19,209 bases of DNA. It comes from Clostridiales bacterium. Lineage in GTDB: Bacteria; Bacillota; Clostridia; Lachnospirales; WQUN01. A program made the position numbers and the translations under genes. This document shows, piece after piece, positions 1 through 8,156 of this stretch; position 1 is the first letter of the stretch; each line of letters begins with the position of its first letter. Where the stretch lies: the NCBI GenBank assembly GCA_031289625.1, contig JAITPB010000001.1, positions 1 through 19,209 on the forward strand, written 5' to 3'. A model generated the notes under the pieces. It had not been told where the DNA came from and made no database searches. It was given only the letters and a program-made list of their open reading frames with translations.

Positions 1-1
1 T

Positions 2-1393
2 TCTATTTTGCTGGACGCCGCCGCCGATCTGCTGGTCTACGGCATGGGAGAGCGGCCCATGATGGAAATCGCGGAAGCGCTGGCGGCTGGCCAGTCCATT
101 TCCAGCGTTACGTCTGTCCGGGGCACAGTCTATAAAACGAAAGATCTGCGGGACATAGACTGTATACGTCTGCCGCCTTTTTCGGAGACAGCCGTTTCCA
201 AAGAAGTTTATGCGAAAAGTTTTTTGATCCAATACGAAAACACAGACTCCATCACCGCGCGCGCTTTGGCGGAGAGCTACGCGGATTGTCACGTGGTGCA
301 GAACCCGCCGGCGCGGCCTCTGACTACGCCGGAGTTTGACAGCGTATACGGATTGCGTTATGAGCGGCTGCCCCACCCGATGTATGAAAAAGACGGCGGC
401 GTGCCCGCCATGGAAGAAGTTCGATTTAGCATCATCAGCTGCCGGGGCTGTTTCGGCGGCTGTCATTTCTGCGCGTTGGCGTTTCATCAGGGTCGGGCGG
501 TGCAAAGCCGCAGCCACGCCTCCATCCTTGCAGAGGCGGAAAAACTGACATGGGAATCGGATTTTAAAGGCTATATCCACGACGTGGGCGGGCCGACCGC
601 CAATTTCCGCGCGCCGGCCTGTCAAAAACAACGGACGGAGGGCGTCTGCGCGCGGCGGCGCTGCCTGGCGCCCCAGCCGTGCCGGCAGCTGATTGTGGAT
701 CATGAGGATTACCGGATGCTGCTGCAAAAAATCCGGCGGATACCCAACGTCAAAAAAGTGTTTGTGCGATCCGGCATCCGGCACGATTATTTGCTGCGCG
801 ATAAAAACGATCGTTTTTTTCAGGAGCTGGTGGAACACCACGTCAGCGGCCAGCTCAAAGTCGCGCCGGAGCATGTGTCCGCGCGGACATTGGAGTGCAT
901 GGGCAAGCCGGGCCGGGCGGTCTTTGACGCTTTTGCGCGGCGCTTTCGGGAAATCAACGAGCGGCTGGGAATGAGACAATATATCGTCCCATATTTTATG
1001 TCCAGCCATCCGGGCTGTGATCTGCACGCGGCCATAGAGCTGGCGGAATATCTGCGCGACATGGGCATAAGGCCGGAACAGGCGCAGGATTTTTACCCGT
1101 CGCCGGGGACGCTGTCTACCTGCATGTATTATACGGAAATGAATCCGCTCAACGGCCAAAAAATATATGTGCCGAAGAACCCGCACGAAAAAGCCATGCA
1201 GCGCGCCTTGATTCAGTATCAAGCGCCGCGGAATTATGATTTGGTGCGGGAAGCGCTGCGAAGGGCCGGACGGGAAGACCTGATCGGCTTCGGCGGAAAA
1301 TGCCTGATACCGCCCCGCAAATGGAGCGAAAAAAAATTCAAAAAAAATTTTGAAAAAAAATCCAGACCGCCGATCAGGCGGAAAAAGAGGTGA
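2..1393 (+). CDS. YgiQ family radical SAM protein (5' end cut by window)
   Basis: This is the C-terminal three quarters or so of a YgiQ/UPF0313 radical SAM protein. The reading frame is open to the window edge, so the TTG at position 8 is not the start. The cluster-binding cysteines sit in SCRGCFGGCHFCAL (CxxxCxxC, about residues 148-155 of the visible part) and should bind a 4Fe-4S cluster that cleaves S-adenosylmethionine. After it come an alpha/beta barrel region and the family's C-terminal domain, with motifs such as VAPEHVS and QDFYPSPGTLSTCMYYT. The last 30 residues are very lysine/arginine rich, as in many family members. The reaction of the family is unknown; a role in RNA or cofactor modification is only a guess. 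The gene ends 3 nt before thrC and is probably cotranscribed with it. Confidence 0.93.
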   Translation, partial: SILLDAAADLLVYGMGERPMMEIAEALAAGQSISSVTSVRGTVYKTKDLRDIDCIRLPPFSETAVSKEVYAKSFLIQYENTDSITARALAESYADCHVVQNPPARPLTTPEFDSVYGLRYERLPHPMYEKDGGVPAMEEVRFSIISCRGCFGGCHFCALAFHQGRAVQSRSHASILAEAEKLTWESDFKGYIHDVGGPTANFRAPACQKQRTEGVCARRRCLAPQPCRQLIVDHEDYRMLLQKIRRIPNVKKVFVRSGIRHDYLLRDKNDRFFQELVEHHVSGQLKVAPEHVSARTLECMGKPGRAVFDAFARRFREINERLGMRQYIVPYFMSSHPGCDLHAAIELAEYLRDMGIRPEQAQDFYPSPGTLSTCMYYTEMNPLNGQKIYVPKNPHEKAMQRALIQYQAPRNYDLVREALRRAGREDLIGFGGKCLIPPRKWSEKKFKKNFEKKSRPPIRRKKR

Positions 1394-1396
1394 AGC

Positions 1397-2851
1397 GTGT
1401 TGTATTATCACAGCACAAGAGGAGACCCGGCGAGGCTGACGGCCGGCCAGGCCATTCTCAAAGGGATTGCCTATGACGGAGGGCTGTACGCGCCGGAATC
1501 GATCCCCCAGCCGGATCGAAGCCTGCGGGAACTGATCTCTCTTTCCTATCAGGATTTGGCCGTGGAGATCCTGAAACTCTACCTGACGGATTATACGATA
1601 GAAGAAATTCGCGAATGTGTTTGGCAGGCCTATGACGAAAAATTTGACGCGCCGGAGATCGCGCCGCTGACAGAAAAAGCGGGCCATTATTTTTTGGAGC
1701 TTTTTCACGGCAAGACATTGGCTTTTAAAGATATGGCTTTATCGCTGCTGCCCCGGCTCATGAAAAAAGCCGCCGCCAAACAAAATGTCACGGAACCCAT
1801 TGTGATCTTGACAGCCACCAGCGGCGACACGGGCAAAGCGGCGATGGAAGGCTTCGCGGGCGTGGCGGGAACGCAAATCATCGTTTTTTATCCCGCCGAA
1901 GGCGTCTCTGTTCCACAGAAGCGGCAGATGCAGACGCAGGAAGGCAAGAACACACTGGCTGTCGGCATCCTGGGGAATTTTGACGACGCGCAGACCGGCG
2001 TCAAAAAAATATTCGCCGATCCGCCGCCGGGCGTCTTTCTGTCTTCCGCGAATTCCATCAATATCGGACGGCTGATCCCGCAGATTGTATATTATTTTTA
2101 TGCCTATGGACGGATGGTCAGCCGCCAGGCTATCGCGCCCGGGGACGCGCTCAACTTTACCGTGCCGACCGGCAACTTCGGCAATATTTTGGCGGGCTGG
2201 TACGCGAAGCAGATGGGCCTGCCGGTGCGAAAGCTGATCTGCGCGTCCAACGACAATAAAGTTCTCTATGATTTTTTTACCACAGGCATCTATGACAAAA
2301 ACAGGGATTTTATGCAGACGGCTTCCCCGTCCATGGACATATTGGTTTCCAGCAATCTGGAGCGGCTGTTGTACCATATCCATCCAGACAGTGATGAAAC
2401 CAAAAAACGGATGGCCTCGCTGTCGGAGGCGGGACGTTATATTTTTACGCGCGGCGCCGCGGACTTTGACGCGGAATTCGCCAGCCAGGAAGAATGTTTT
2501 CAGGGGATAAGAGAAATGTTTGAAACGTCCGGTTATGTGCTGGATCCGCATACGGCTGTCGCGTATCAGGCATATCAAAAATACCGGCGGAGATCCGGCG
2601 ACGGCACAAAAAATGTTATTTTAGCCACCGCCAGCCCCTTTAAAGTTACCGAAAGCGTATGCGCGGCCCTCGACGCGCAATATATCGGATGGGACGCGTT
2701 CGATCTCATGCCGGTACTGGCGGCGTTTACCCGGAGCGGCGTCCCCGCGCAGATGAAAGATTTAGCAGGGAAAGAAATCCGTCACAGCCTGACCTGCGGA
2801 CGCGATCAAATGAAATCCGCCCTGGAAAACTTTTTAGCAAAAAATTCCTGA
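1397..2851 (+). CDS. thrC: threonine synthase
   Basis: Threonine synthase is a cytosolic PLP enzyme that converts O-phospho-L-homoserine to L-threonine. The N-terminus (LYYHSTRG) is typical. ELFHGKTLAFKDMAL carries the PLP-binding lysine (about K111). The phosphate/PLP loops TATSGDTGKAA (about 139-149) and PTGNFGNI are intact. At 484 residues it is close to full length for the long bacterial form. The start is GTG at 1397 or TTG at 1400. The GAGGTG site ends at 1392, leaving 4 nt to GTG but 7 nt to TTG, so TTG is possible and the proteins differ by one residue. It follows the YgiQ gene by 3 nt. No T-box or attenuator is visible because the upstream sequence is coding. A hairpin follows its stop. 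Confidence 0.96.
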   Translation: MLYYHSTRGDPARLTAGQAILKGIAYDGGLYAPESIPQPDRSLRELISLSYQDLAVEILKLYLTDYTIEEIRECVWQAYDEKFDAPEIAPLTEKAGHYFLELFHGKTLAFKDMALSLLPRLMKKAAAKQNVTEPIVILTATSGDTGKAAMEGFAGVAGTQIIVFYPAEGVSVPQKRQMQTQEGKNTLAVGILGNFDDAQTGVKKIFADPPPGVFLSSANSINIGRLIPQIVYYFYAYGRMVSRQAIAPGDALNFTVPTGNFGNILAGWYAKQMGLPVRKLICASNDNKVLYDFFTTGIYDKNRDFMQTASPSMDILVSSNLERLLYHIHPDSDETKKRMASLSEAGRYIFTRGAADFDAEFASQEECFQGIREMFETSGYVLDPHTAVAYQAYQKYRRRSGDGTKNVILATASPFKVTESVCAALDAQYIGWDAFDLMPVLAAFTRSGVPAQMKDLAGKEIRHSLTCGRDQMKSALENFLAKNS

Positions 2852-2862
2852 AAAATATGTAA

Positions 2863-2884
2863 GGACGGCCCCAAAGAGCCGTCC
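2863..2884. terminator. hairpin between convergent genes, likely bidirectional terminator
   Basis: A perfect 7-bp stem, GGACGGC (2863-2869) with GCCGTCC (2878-2884), surrounds an 8-nt loop. It lies between the thrC stop and the end of the convergent gene. Read on the minus strand it is followed by TTACATATTTTT, a moderate U tract. Read on the plus strand there is no U run, so it probably serves the minus-strand gene better. Confidence 0.65.
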
Positions 2885-2886
2885 AT

Positions 2887-3423
2887 TCAAACGCATTGAA
2901 AATAATCTATCCAACTGAGATCGACGCCGGTGTAAGCCCAGCCATATCTCGTCCAGCGGAATCCCGAGATGGAATTTCTGCCGATATAAACGGGGAAAAA
3001 CCAAAAATCAACGCCGTTTTTCAACCACACATAGGTATTGCGAAACAGGCATCCGCGGATCGCGCCGCTGTCAATTTTGAAAAGTGACACGGCGCTCTTT
3101 TCCGGAATGTCGCGCGGCGGCGGATCGGATGGCTTGCCGTATCCGCCTTCAGGCTCCCGGTCCGGTTCGAGATCCAGATGGCCCGGGGGCCTCGGAGACC
3201 CCGGGGGTCCGAAGGCAGGCGAGCCTGGCCTGTGATCCGGGATGTTTTTTGAGGGAACATTTGGCTTATAGTCCGGAAACGCTGGCGCGGGAACGCCGGG
3301 CCTCCCACCTTGGATAAACGGCGGAAGCGCTTTGCCAGCCGGGCTCTCTTGCTTGAGTGGGGCTTTCATGACGTCGAGTTCATGTTCGTCCAGTTCGTCA
3401 AAGCCTAAATTAAATGGATACAT
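2887..3423 (-). CDS. hypothetical Pro/Gly-rich protein with conserved aromatic C-terminal domain
   Basis: No function is recognised. The protein (178 aa) has three parts. Residues 1-20 are acidic (MYPFNLGFDELDEHELDVM). About 25-108 is a low-complexity Pro/Gly/Asp linker with short collagen-like stretches such as GPPGSPRPPG. About 112-178 is compact and rich in Trp, Tyr, Phe and Arg (for example CLFRNTYVWLKNG, FWFFPVYIGR, GFRWTRYGW), ending in FQCV. I recall similar C-terminal domains in short proteins of spore-forming Firmicutes, with no known role. There is no signal peptide or membrane segment. The ATG at 3423 is chosen over the upstream ATG at 3450 because an AGGGAGA site lies 7 nt before it and nothing comparable precedes 3450. 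It is a single gene, divergent from the MATE gene. Confidence 0.72.
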   Translation of the reverse strand: MYPFNLGFDELDEHELDVMKAPLKQESPAGKALPPFIQGGRPGVPAPAFPDYKPNVPSKNIPDHRPGSPAFGPPGSPRPPGHLDLEPDREPEGGYGKPSDPPPRDIPEKSAVSLFKIDSGAIRGCLFRNTYVWLKNGVDFWFFPVYIGRNSISGFRWTRYGWAYTGVDLSWIDYFQCV

Positions 3424-3430
3424 TTTGCCA

Positions 3431-3437
3431 TCTCCCT
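3431..3437 (-). promoter_or_regulatory. ribosome binding site deciding the start at 3423
   Basis: AGGGAGA on the minus strand lies 7 nt before the ATG at 3423. The alternative ATG at 3450 has no purine-rich site, so the shorter protein is preferred. Confidence 0.7.
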
Positions 3438-3517
3438 GTTTATGATTCATGCAATATCATATTATGCAGCGCGTCTGGCAAGGGGGATAACCGGGCAAAA
3501 GCAGAAAGGAGCGGATC

Positions 3518-4948
3518 ATGGATTCGAGGGAATTGAGCGTTTCGGAACAGCGAATGGACGCCGATCCCATGCGGGGTTTGGTGCTGCGTTATTCCCTGCC
3601 GACCATCGCGGGGATGCTGATAAATTCTCTGTACGGCATTGTGGATCGGTTTTGGGTGGGACGGATTGAGGGCATTGGAAGCGCCGCGCTCGCCGGCGTC
3701 GGCTTGAGCCTGCCCATCAGCAATATCATCATGGCTTTTTCCATGCTCGTCGGCATTGGGGCCGCCGCCAACATTTCCATTCAGATGGGCCGCCAAAACG
3801 CGCGAGCCGCTGAAGAAATCGTTGCCAACGGCTTGAGCGTCATCTTAATCATTGCCGTTCTTTTTACGACGCTGGGCGTTTTGTTTACGCCGCAGCTTTT
3901 GACCGCCGCGGGCGCGACGGAAAGCCTCATGCCCTACGCGCTGCCATACACGCGGTTGATCATCGGGGGCTGTATCTTTAACATGACGGCTTTTGCCATG
4001 AACCATCCGATACGCGCCACAGGCAACCCCAGGCGTTTTGCCATGACGCAGATGGTGGGCGGCGTATCCAATATCATTTTGGATCCGATTTTTATTTTCG
4101 CGCTCAACATGGGCATTGCCGGCGCGGCTATCGCCACGATACTTTCGCAGATGATCGCCGCTGTTTTGGTTTTTTCTTATTATGCTTCTCCGGAGACTGC
4201 CCTGCGGCTGCGCTGGGCCAATTTGAGACCCAGATGGAAAACGGTAGCGGCGATTTTTTCCATCGGCCTTTCTCCGTTTTTGCTGCAAGCCGCGAACAGT
4301 TTCCTCACGGTTATCGCCAATTTCAGTTTAGCCCGCTATGGAACGGAAGCTTTGGGCGAGGGAGGCGACATCGCCGCCATCGGCGCGATGACGATCATCA
4401 GCAGTCTCAGCATGCTTTTCTGTATGCCGGTAGTCGGCATCAATCAAGGCTCTCAGCCCATCATTGGATTCAACTTTGGCCGGCAGAACGCCGCGCGTGT
4501 CAAAAGCGCCTATCGCTGGGCTGTCTTCTACGCGATGATCATCACTACGATTGGGTTTGTTTTGGTGGAAACCTGCGCGGAACTCTTGGTCAGCGTCTTT
4601 AATAACGAAGAAGCGCTGATTCGCGTTGGCGCGCCGGGGCTGCGGATATTTTTGAGTATGCTGGCCCTGCTGGGTTTTCAAATTCCCAGCAGCAATTTTT
4701 TTCAAGCGATTGGCCGAGCCAAAATCGCCATTGTGCTGAGCTTACTGCGTCAGGTGATCATCCTGGCGCCCGCGTATTTTTTGCTTCCGCTCGCGTTCGG
4801 CTTAACGGGGGTTTGGATGGCGGGGCCGTTCTCCGATTTGATTTCCGCCATTATTACTTTGGTTTTTATTCTGCGGGAATTTAAAATTTTGGATCGTCAA
4901 TTTATAAAGGAGGCTGAAGATTTTGATCCAAATAACGCTGAAAGATGA
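3518..4948 (+). CDS. MATE family multidrug/sodium antiporter
   Basis: This is a 476-aa integral membrane protein of the multidrug and toxic compound extrusion family, in the size range for 12 membrane segments. The N-terminal half begins with LRYSLPTIAGMLINSLYGIV and DRFWVGRI, the usual first-helix pattern. MGRQNARAAEE follows helix 2, and the second half repeats the fold (GINQGSQPIIGFNFGRQNAARV). Such proteins export drugs or metabolites in exchange for Na+ or H+; the substrate cannot be read from the sequence. The start ATG has an AAAGGAG site 7 nt upstream. The last 26 bp overlap the start of thrS, and the thrS ribosome binding site lies inside this gene, so the two are almost certainly cotranscribed. 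The MepA/NorM-like subgroup is likely. Confidence 0.93.
   Translation: MDSRELSVSEQRMDADPMRGLVLRYSLPTIAGMLINSLYGIVDRFWVGRIEGIGSAALAGVGLSLPISNIIMAFSMLVGIGAAANISIQMGRQNARAAEEIVANGLSVILIIAVLFTTLGVLFTPQLLTAAGATESLMPYALPYTRLIIGGCIFNMTAFAMNHPIRATGNPRRFAMTQMVGGVSNIILDPIFIFALNMGIAGAAIATILSQMIAAVLVFSYYASPETALRLRWANLRPRWKTVAAIFSIGLSPFLLQAANSFLTVIANFSLARYGTEALGEGGDIAAIGAMTIISSLSMLFCMPVVGINQGSQPIIGFNFGRQNAARVKSAYRWAVFYAMIITTIGFVLVETCAELLVSVFNNEEALIRVGAPGLRIFLSMLALLGFQIPSSNFFQAIGRAKIAIVLSLLRQVIILAPAYFLLPLAFGLTGVWMAGPFSDLISAIITLVFILREFKILDRQFIKEAEDFDPNNAER
4906..4913 (+). promoter_or_regulatory. ribosome binding site for thrS inside the MATE gene
   Basis: AAAGGAGG lies 9 nt before the TTG at 4923. It supports this TTG as the real thrS start, although it lies inside the MATE coding sequence. 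Confidence 0.8.
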
Positions 4949-6869
4949 CGCGCGCAAAGAAGTGGAACACGGAACCACGCTGGCTGAGCTTGCCGCCAGT
5001 TTGGGGCGCGGCTTGGCGCAAAACGCCTGCTGCGGCCTGGTGGACGATCGCGTAGAAGATTTGCGCTTTCCCCTCGAAAAGGATTGCCGGGTAGCGATCT
5101 TGACTTTTGACAGCGAGGAAGGACGGCGCGCTTACCGCCATACCGCTTCCCATATTCTGGCGCAAGCGGTGAAACGCCTGTTTCCCGATTGTAAGCTGGC
5201 CATTGGCCCGGCGACGGCGGAAGGGTTTTATTATGATTTTGACCGAGACAAACCCTTTGTCAAAGAAGAAATTGAAACGATCGAAGCGGAAATGAAAAAA
5301 ATCATCAAAGAAGATTTGCCGATCGAACGCTTCACGCTGCCCCGAAGCGAGGCTTTGGCCCTGATGGAAAGTCAAAATGAACCGTATAAAGTGGAACTGA
5401 TTCAGGATTTGCCAGAGGACGCCGTCATCCGTTTTTACCGGCAGGGGGCGTTTACGGATCTTTGCGCGGGGCCGCATGTAATGACCACAAAATTTATCAA
5501 AGCGGTCAAGCTGATGTCTGAAGGCGGATCTTCCGGCGCGTATTGGCGGGGCAGTGAAAAAAATAAAATGCTGAGCCGCATATACGGTACGGCGTATCCC
5601 AAGCAGTCGGATCTGGACGCGTATATGACCGCCCGGGAAGAAGCGCGTAAACGGGATCACAACCGGCTGGGCCGGGAATTGAAACTCTTCACCACTTCGG
5701 AAATGATCGGGCAGGGGCTGCCGCTGCTCATGCCCAAAGGCGCGAAAGTGGTGCAGATCTTGCAGCGCTTTGTGGAGGACGAAGAGGAACGCAGAGGCTA
5801 TCTTTTGACGAAGACGCCGTTCATGGCGAAAAGCGATTTATATAAAACCTCGGGGCATTGGGATCATTACAAAGACGGCATGTTTATATTGGGCGATGAA
5901 GAAAAGGGTGAAGACGTGTACGCCCTGCGGCCCATGACCTGCCCTTTCCAATTTACGATTTATAATGCCGAACAGCACAGTTACCGCGATCTGCCTCTGC
6001 GCTACGCGGAAACCTCCCCGCTGTTCCGCAACGAGGCTTCCGGGGAGATGCACGGGCTGATTCGCGTGCGGCAGTTTACCATTTCGGAAGGCCATCTGGT
6101 CTGCGCGAAGGCTCAGCTCAAAGACGAATTCAAAGGCGTTGTGGATTTGATTCAATTCATGATGCGAACCACCGGCCTGGACGACGGCATCACATACCGC
6201 TTCTCCAAATGGGATCCGTCTCACCGCGAAAAATATATCGGAGACGAAGCAGTCTGGGAAGAAACGCAGAAGATTATGCGTGAAATCATCACGGAAATCG
6301 GGCTGGAGGTGCAGGAGGCGGAAGGGGAAGCCGCGTTTTACGGACCCAAGCTGGACATTCAGGCCAAAAACGTGTTCGGCAAAGAAGACACGATTATTAC
6401 CGTGCAAATAGACTTCGCGCTGGCGGAGCGTTTCGGCATGACCTATGTGGACAAAGACGGCGTTAAACGCCATCCCATTATCATTCACCGCACATCCATC
6501 GGCTGTTATGAGCGGACGCTGGCCATGCTGGTGGAAAAATACGCGGGCGCGCTGCCTCTGTGGCTTGCGCCGGTGCAGACCGCCGTCCTGCCCATCTCGG
6601 ATAAATTCAACGCCTACGCGATGGAAGTCCTTCATGCGCTGCAAGCAGCGGGTCTGCGCACGCAGATGGATACGCGCCCGGAAAAGATAGGCTTTAAAAT
6701 CCGGGAGGCCCGGCTGGAAAAAATTCCATATCTGCTGGTGGTGGGGGAAAAAGAAGCGGCCAGCCGCGAGGTTTCCGTCCGGAGCCGGCAGGCAGGCGAT
6801 GAAGGGAGCGCGGGATTGGAAGTGTTTATCCAGCGGGCGCGGAAAGAAGTGGCGGAAAAAACGCTGTAG
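4923..6869 (+). CDS. thrS: threonine--tRNA ligase
   Basis: This cytosolic class II aminoacyl-tRNA synthetase charges tRNA-Thr. It is full length at 648 aa. Domains in order: TGS (about 1-62), editing domain with HTASH (73-77) and DLCAGPH (C181, H185), catalytic core (about 250-540) and anticodon-binding domain (about 545-648). The three zinc ligands are present: C340 in MTCPF, H391 in ISEGH and H522 in IIHRTS. Motif 2 reads FRNEASGEMHGLIRVRQF; the arginine of motif 3 is in CYERTLAML. Some core positions differ from the E. coli-like sequence (MTCPFQF rather than MNCPxH, TSIGCYER rather than AILGSxER), suggesting a diverged clostridial subtype. The TTG start is supported by AAAGGAGG 9 nt upstream and overlaps the MATE gene by 26 bp, so translation may be coupled. 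No T-box leader fits here. Confidence 0.97.
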   Translation: MIQITLKDDARKEVEHGTTLAELAASLGRGLAQNACCGLVDDRVEDLRFPLEKDCRVAILTFDSEEGRRAYRHTASHILAQAVKRLFPDCKLAIGPATAEGFYYDFDRDKPFVKEEIETIEAEMKKIIKEDLPIERFTLPRSEALALMESQNEPYKVELIQDLPEDAVIRFYRQGAFTDLCAGPHVMTTKFIKAVKLMSEGGSSGAYWRGSEKNKMLSRIYGTAYPKQSDLDAYMTAREEARKRDHNRLGRELKLFTTSEMIGQGLPLLMPKGAKVVQILQRFVEDEEERRGYLLTKTPFMAKSDLYKTSGHWDHYKDGMFILGDEEKGEDVYALRPMTCPFQFTIYNAEQHSYRDLPLRYAETSPLFRNEASGEMHGLIRVRQFTISEGHLVCAKAQLKDEFKGVVDLIQFMMRTTGLDDGITYRFSKWDPSHREKYIGDEAVWEETQKIMREIITEIGLEVQEAEGEAAFYGPKLDIQAKNVFGKEDTIITVQIDFALAERFGMTYVDKDGVKRHPIIIHRTSIGCYERTLAMLVEKYAGALPLWLAPVQTAVLPISDKFNAYAMEVLHALQAAGLRTQMDTRPEKIGFKIREARLEKIPYLLVVGEKEAASREVSVRSRQAGDEGSAGLEVFIQRARKEVAEKTL

Positions 6870-6880
6870 ACCCAGTCGAG

Positions 6881-6910
6881 TTCCGGACATTGTCCGGACA
6901 TTGTCCGGAC
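6881..6910. repeat. three near-identical palindromic tandem repeats (11-bp unit)
   Basis: The unit TTGTCCGGACA occurs at 6890-6900 and 6901-6910 (the last base changed), with a shortened copy TTCCGGACA at 6881-6889. Each full unit contains the perfect palindrome GTCCGGAC. They lie directly between the thrS stop and the GC hairpin that overlaps the recombinase gene end. Confidence 0.8.
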
Positions 6911-6950
6911 GCGCGGGCTGGCCCGGCTGGCCCGGGCTGGCCCGCGCGTC
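6908..6950. repeat. very GC-rich hairpin overlapping the recombinase stop codon
   Basis: GACGCGCGGGC (6908-6918) pairs perfectly with GCCCGCGCGTC (6940-6950). Inside, GCCCGG (6921-6926) pairs with CCGGGC (6932-6937), and GGCTGGCCC-like units repeat in the loop. There is no U tract on either side, so it is not a standard intrinsic terminator. It could still block convergent transcription, or act as a recombination or protein-binding site. Confidence 0.7.
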
Positions 6951-8007
6951 ATTCTTCTCTGAGTTTGACGCGCCGGGCGGCGCTTCTTCTTTTTTCGTCG
7001 TCCATGGCGGCGTAATGCTGTATGGTAGTGTTAATGTCCGCATGGCCCAGGACGTCGGCCACCAGATAGATATCGCCGGTTTCATGATAGAGCTGCGTGC
7101 CGAAAGTGCTGCGCAGCTTGTGCGGGGAGATTTTTTTTAAGGGATTGACCAGCCGCGCGTATTTTTTGACCAGCAATTCGACGGCGCGCACACTGATCCG
7201 TCTGTTTTGCAGCGACAGAAACAAAGCGGCGCGATCGCTTTCCCGCGCAGGTTCGTCCAGCCGGGTTTCCAGATAATCGCGCAAGGCTCTTTCCACTTCG
7301 CCGCTGAAATACAGAATGGTTTCATTGCCGCCTTTGCGCGTCACTTTGACGCCGTTCACCGCAAAATCCACATCGCTGATGTTGACGCCGACGCATTCGG
7401 AAACGCGCATCCCCGTCCCCAGCAGCAATGTCAGGATGGCGGCGTCACGGGTTTTGGTATGCTGATGATACAGCTTCTGCCGATCGCTCAAATGCGCCCC
7501 GCTTTCCGCCTCATCCAAAAGCCGGGCGATTTCGTCGACTTCTAAACGGATGATGCTTTTTTCATGCAGCTTAGGCAAATCGACCAGCATCGCAGGGTTT
7601 GAGACAATGTCTCCCTTCTTATAAAAATAATTCAAAAAAGTACGCACTGCGGAGAGTTTTCTGGATTTGCCCTGCTCGGTGTTTTGAAACTCCAAACTTT
7701 TTGTCTTTTCATTTCGGATGTAATAGTTTAAGTACTCCATAAATTCTTCTATCGCATCCACGGTAATTTTTTGTAAATCCTGCGGGTCAAAGGCGTCAAT
7801 CGCCTTACCTTCCATTTCGACGCGCTCCTCCGACAGAAAAGTGAAAAAAATTTTCAAGTCATAAACATACCCGATGCGGGTTTGAATGGAAGTCGTATCC
7901 GAGACGCCGCGAAAAAAATCCTGGACGAAAGGCGGCAGTTCCCGAAGGCGCCGCCGGAGTTTTATGGTGGACTGCCTGTGGACATCTTCGTGGTAATTGT
8001 CGGACAT
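6949..8007 (-). CDS. tyrosine recombinase/integrase (XerC/XerD-like)
   Basis: This is a complete tyrosine site-specific recombinase of 352 aa. An N-terminal SAM-like core-binding domain (about 28-135) is followed by the catalytic domain (about 155-340). The active-site residues are all visible: R201 in GTGMRVSE, K225 in VTRKGG, H296 and R299 in SPHKLR, H322 in LGHADI and the nucleophile Y332 in IQHYAAMD. The ATG at 8007 is chosen because AGGTG lies 6 nt upstream; an in-frame extension to 8076 has no such site. The protein is longer than XerC/XerD (about 300 aa), mainly because of an N-terminal extension and an insert near 100-115. No excisionase or phage genes are nearby, so it may be a resident chromosomal enzyme rather than part of an element. 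Its stop codon lies in the GC hairpin. Confidence 0.92.
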   Translation of the reverse strand: MSDNYHEDVHRQSTIKLRRRLRELPPFVQDFFRGVSDTTSIQTRIGYVYDLKIFFTFLSEERVEMEGKAIDAFDPQDLQKITVDAIEEFMEYLNYYIRNEKTKSLEFQNTEQGKSRKLSAVRTFLNYFYKKGDIVSNPAMLVDLPKLHEKSIIRLEVDEIARLLDEAESGAHLSDRQKLYHQHTKTRDAAILTLLLGTGMRVSECVGVNISDVDFAVNGVKVTRKGGNETILYFSGEVERALRDYLETRLDEPARESDRAALFLSLQNRRISVRAVELLVKKYARLVNPLKKISPHKLRSTFGTQLYHETGDIYLVADVLGHADINTTIQHYAAMDDEKRRSAARRVKLREE

Positions 8008-8013
8008 GTGTTT

Positions 8014-8018
8014 CACCT
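8014..8018 (-). promoter_or_regulatory. ribosome binding site of the recombinase gene
   Basis: AGGTG on the minus strand lies 6 nt before the ATG at 8007 and decides this start over upstream in-frame starts. Confidence 0.6.
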
Positions 8019-8046
8019 GCCTGATTTTTTGATTTTCATTGCTGTT

Positions 8047-8076
8047 ATCATAGCGCATGAAAACAGCGCCGCGCAA
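8047..8076 (-). promoter_or_regulatory. weak candidate promoter of the recombinase gene
   Basis: On the minus strand, TATGAT (8047-8052) resembles a -10 box and TTGCGC (8071-8076) a poor -35 box, 18 nt apart. The match is weak and this is only a candidate. Confidence 0.25.
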
Positions 8077-8156
8077 GATGATTTCTCTTGTTCATCAAAA
8101 TTGAATGTCTGGCCGATGAAATTTTGGGGGATATTGCTCATTAAATGGAATTGTTT

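Noticed and set aside
1739..2578. 279-codon reading frame on the minus strand inside thrC
   Set aside because: It is antisense to a clear threonine synthase and has no family features or ribosome site.
3160..3240. GC-rich inverted repeats resembling a terminator or repeat element
   Set aside because: They are explained by Pro/Gly codons in the low-complexity linker of the hypothetical protein.
5838..7085. 415-codon reading frame on the minus strand inside thrS
   Set aside because: It is the shadow of the thrS frame in GC-rich DNA, with a composition unlike a real protein.
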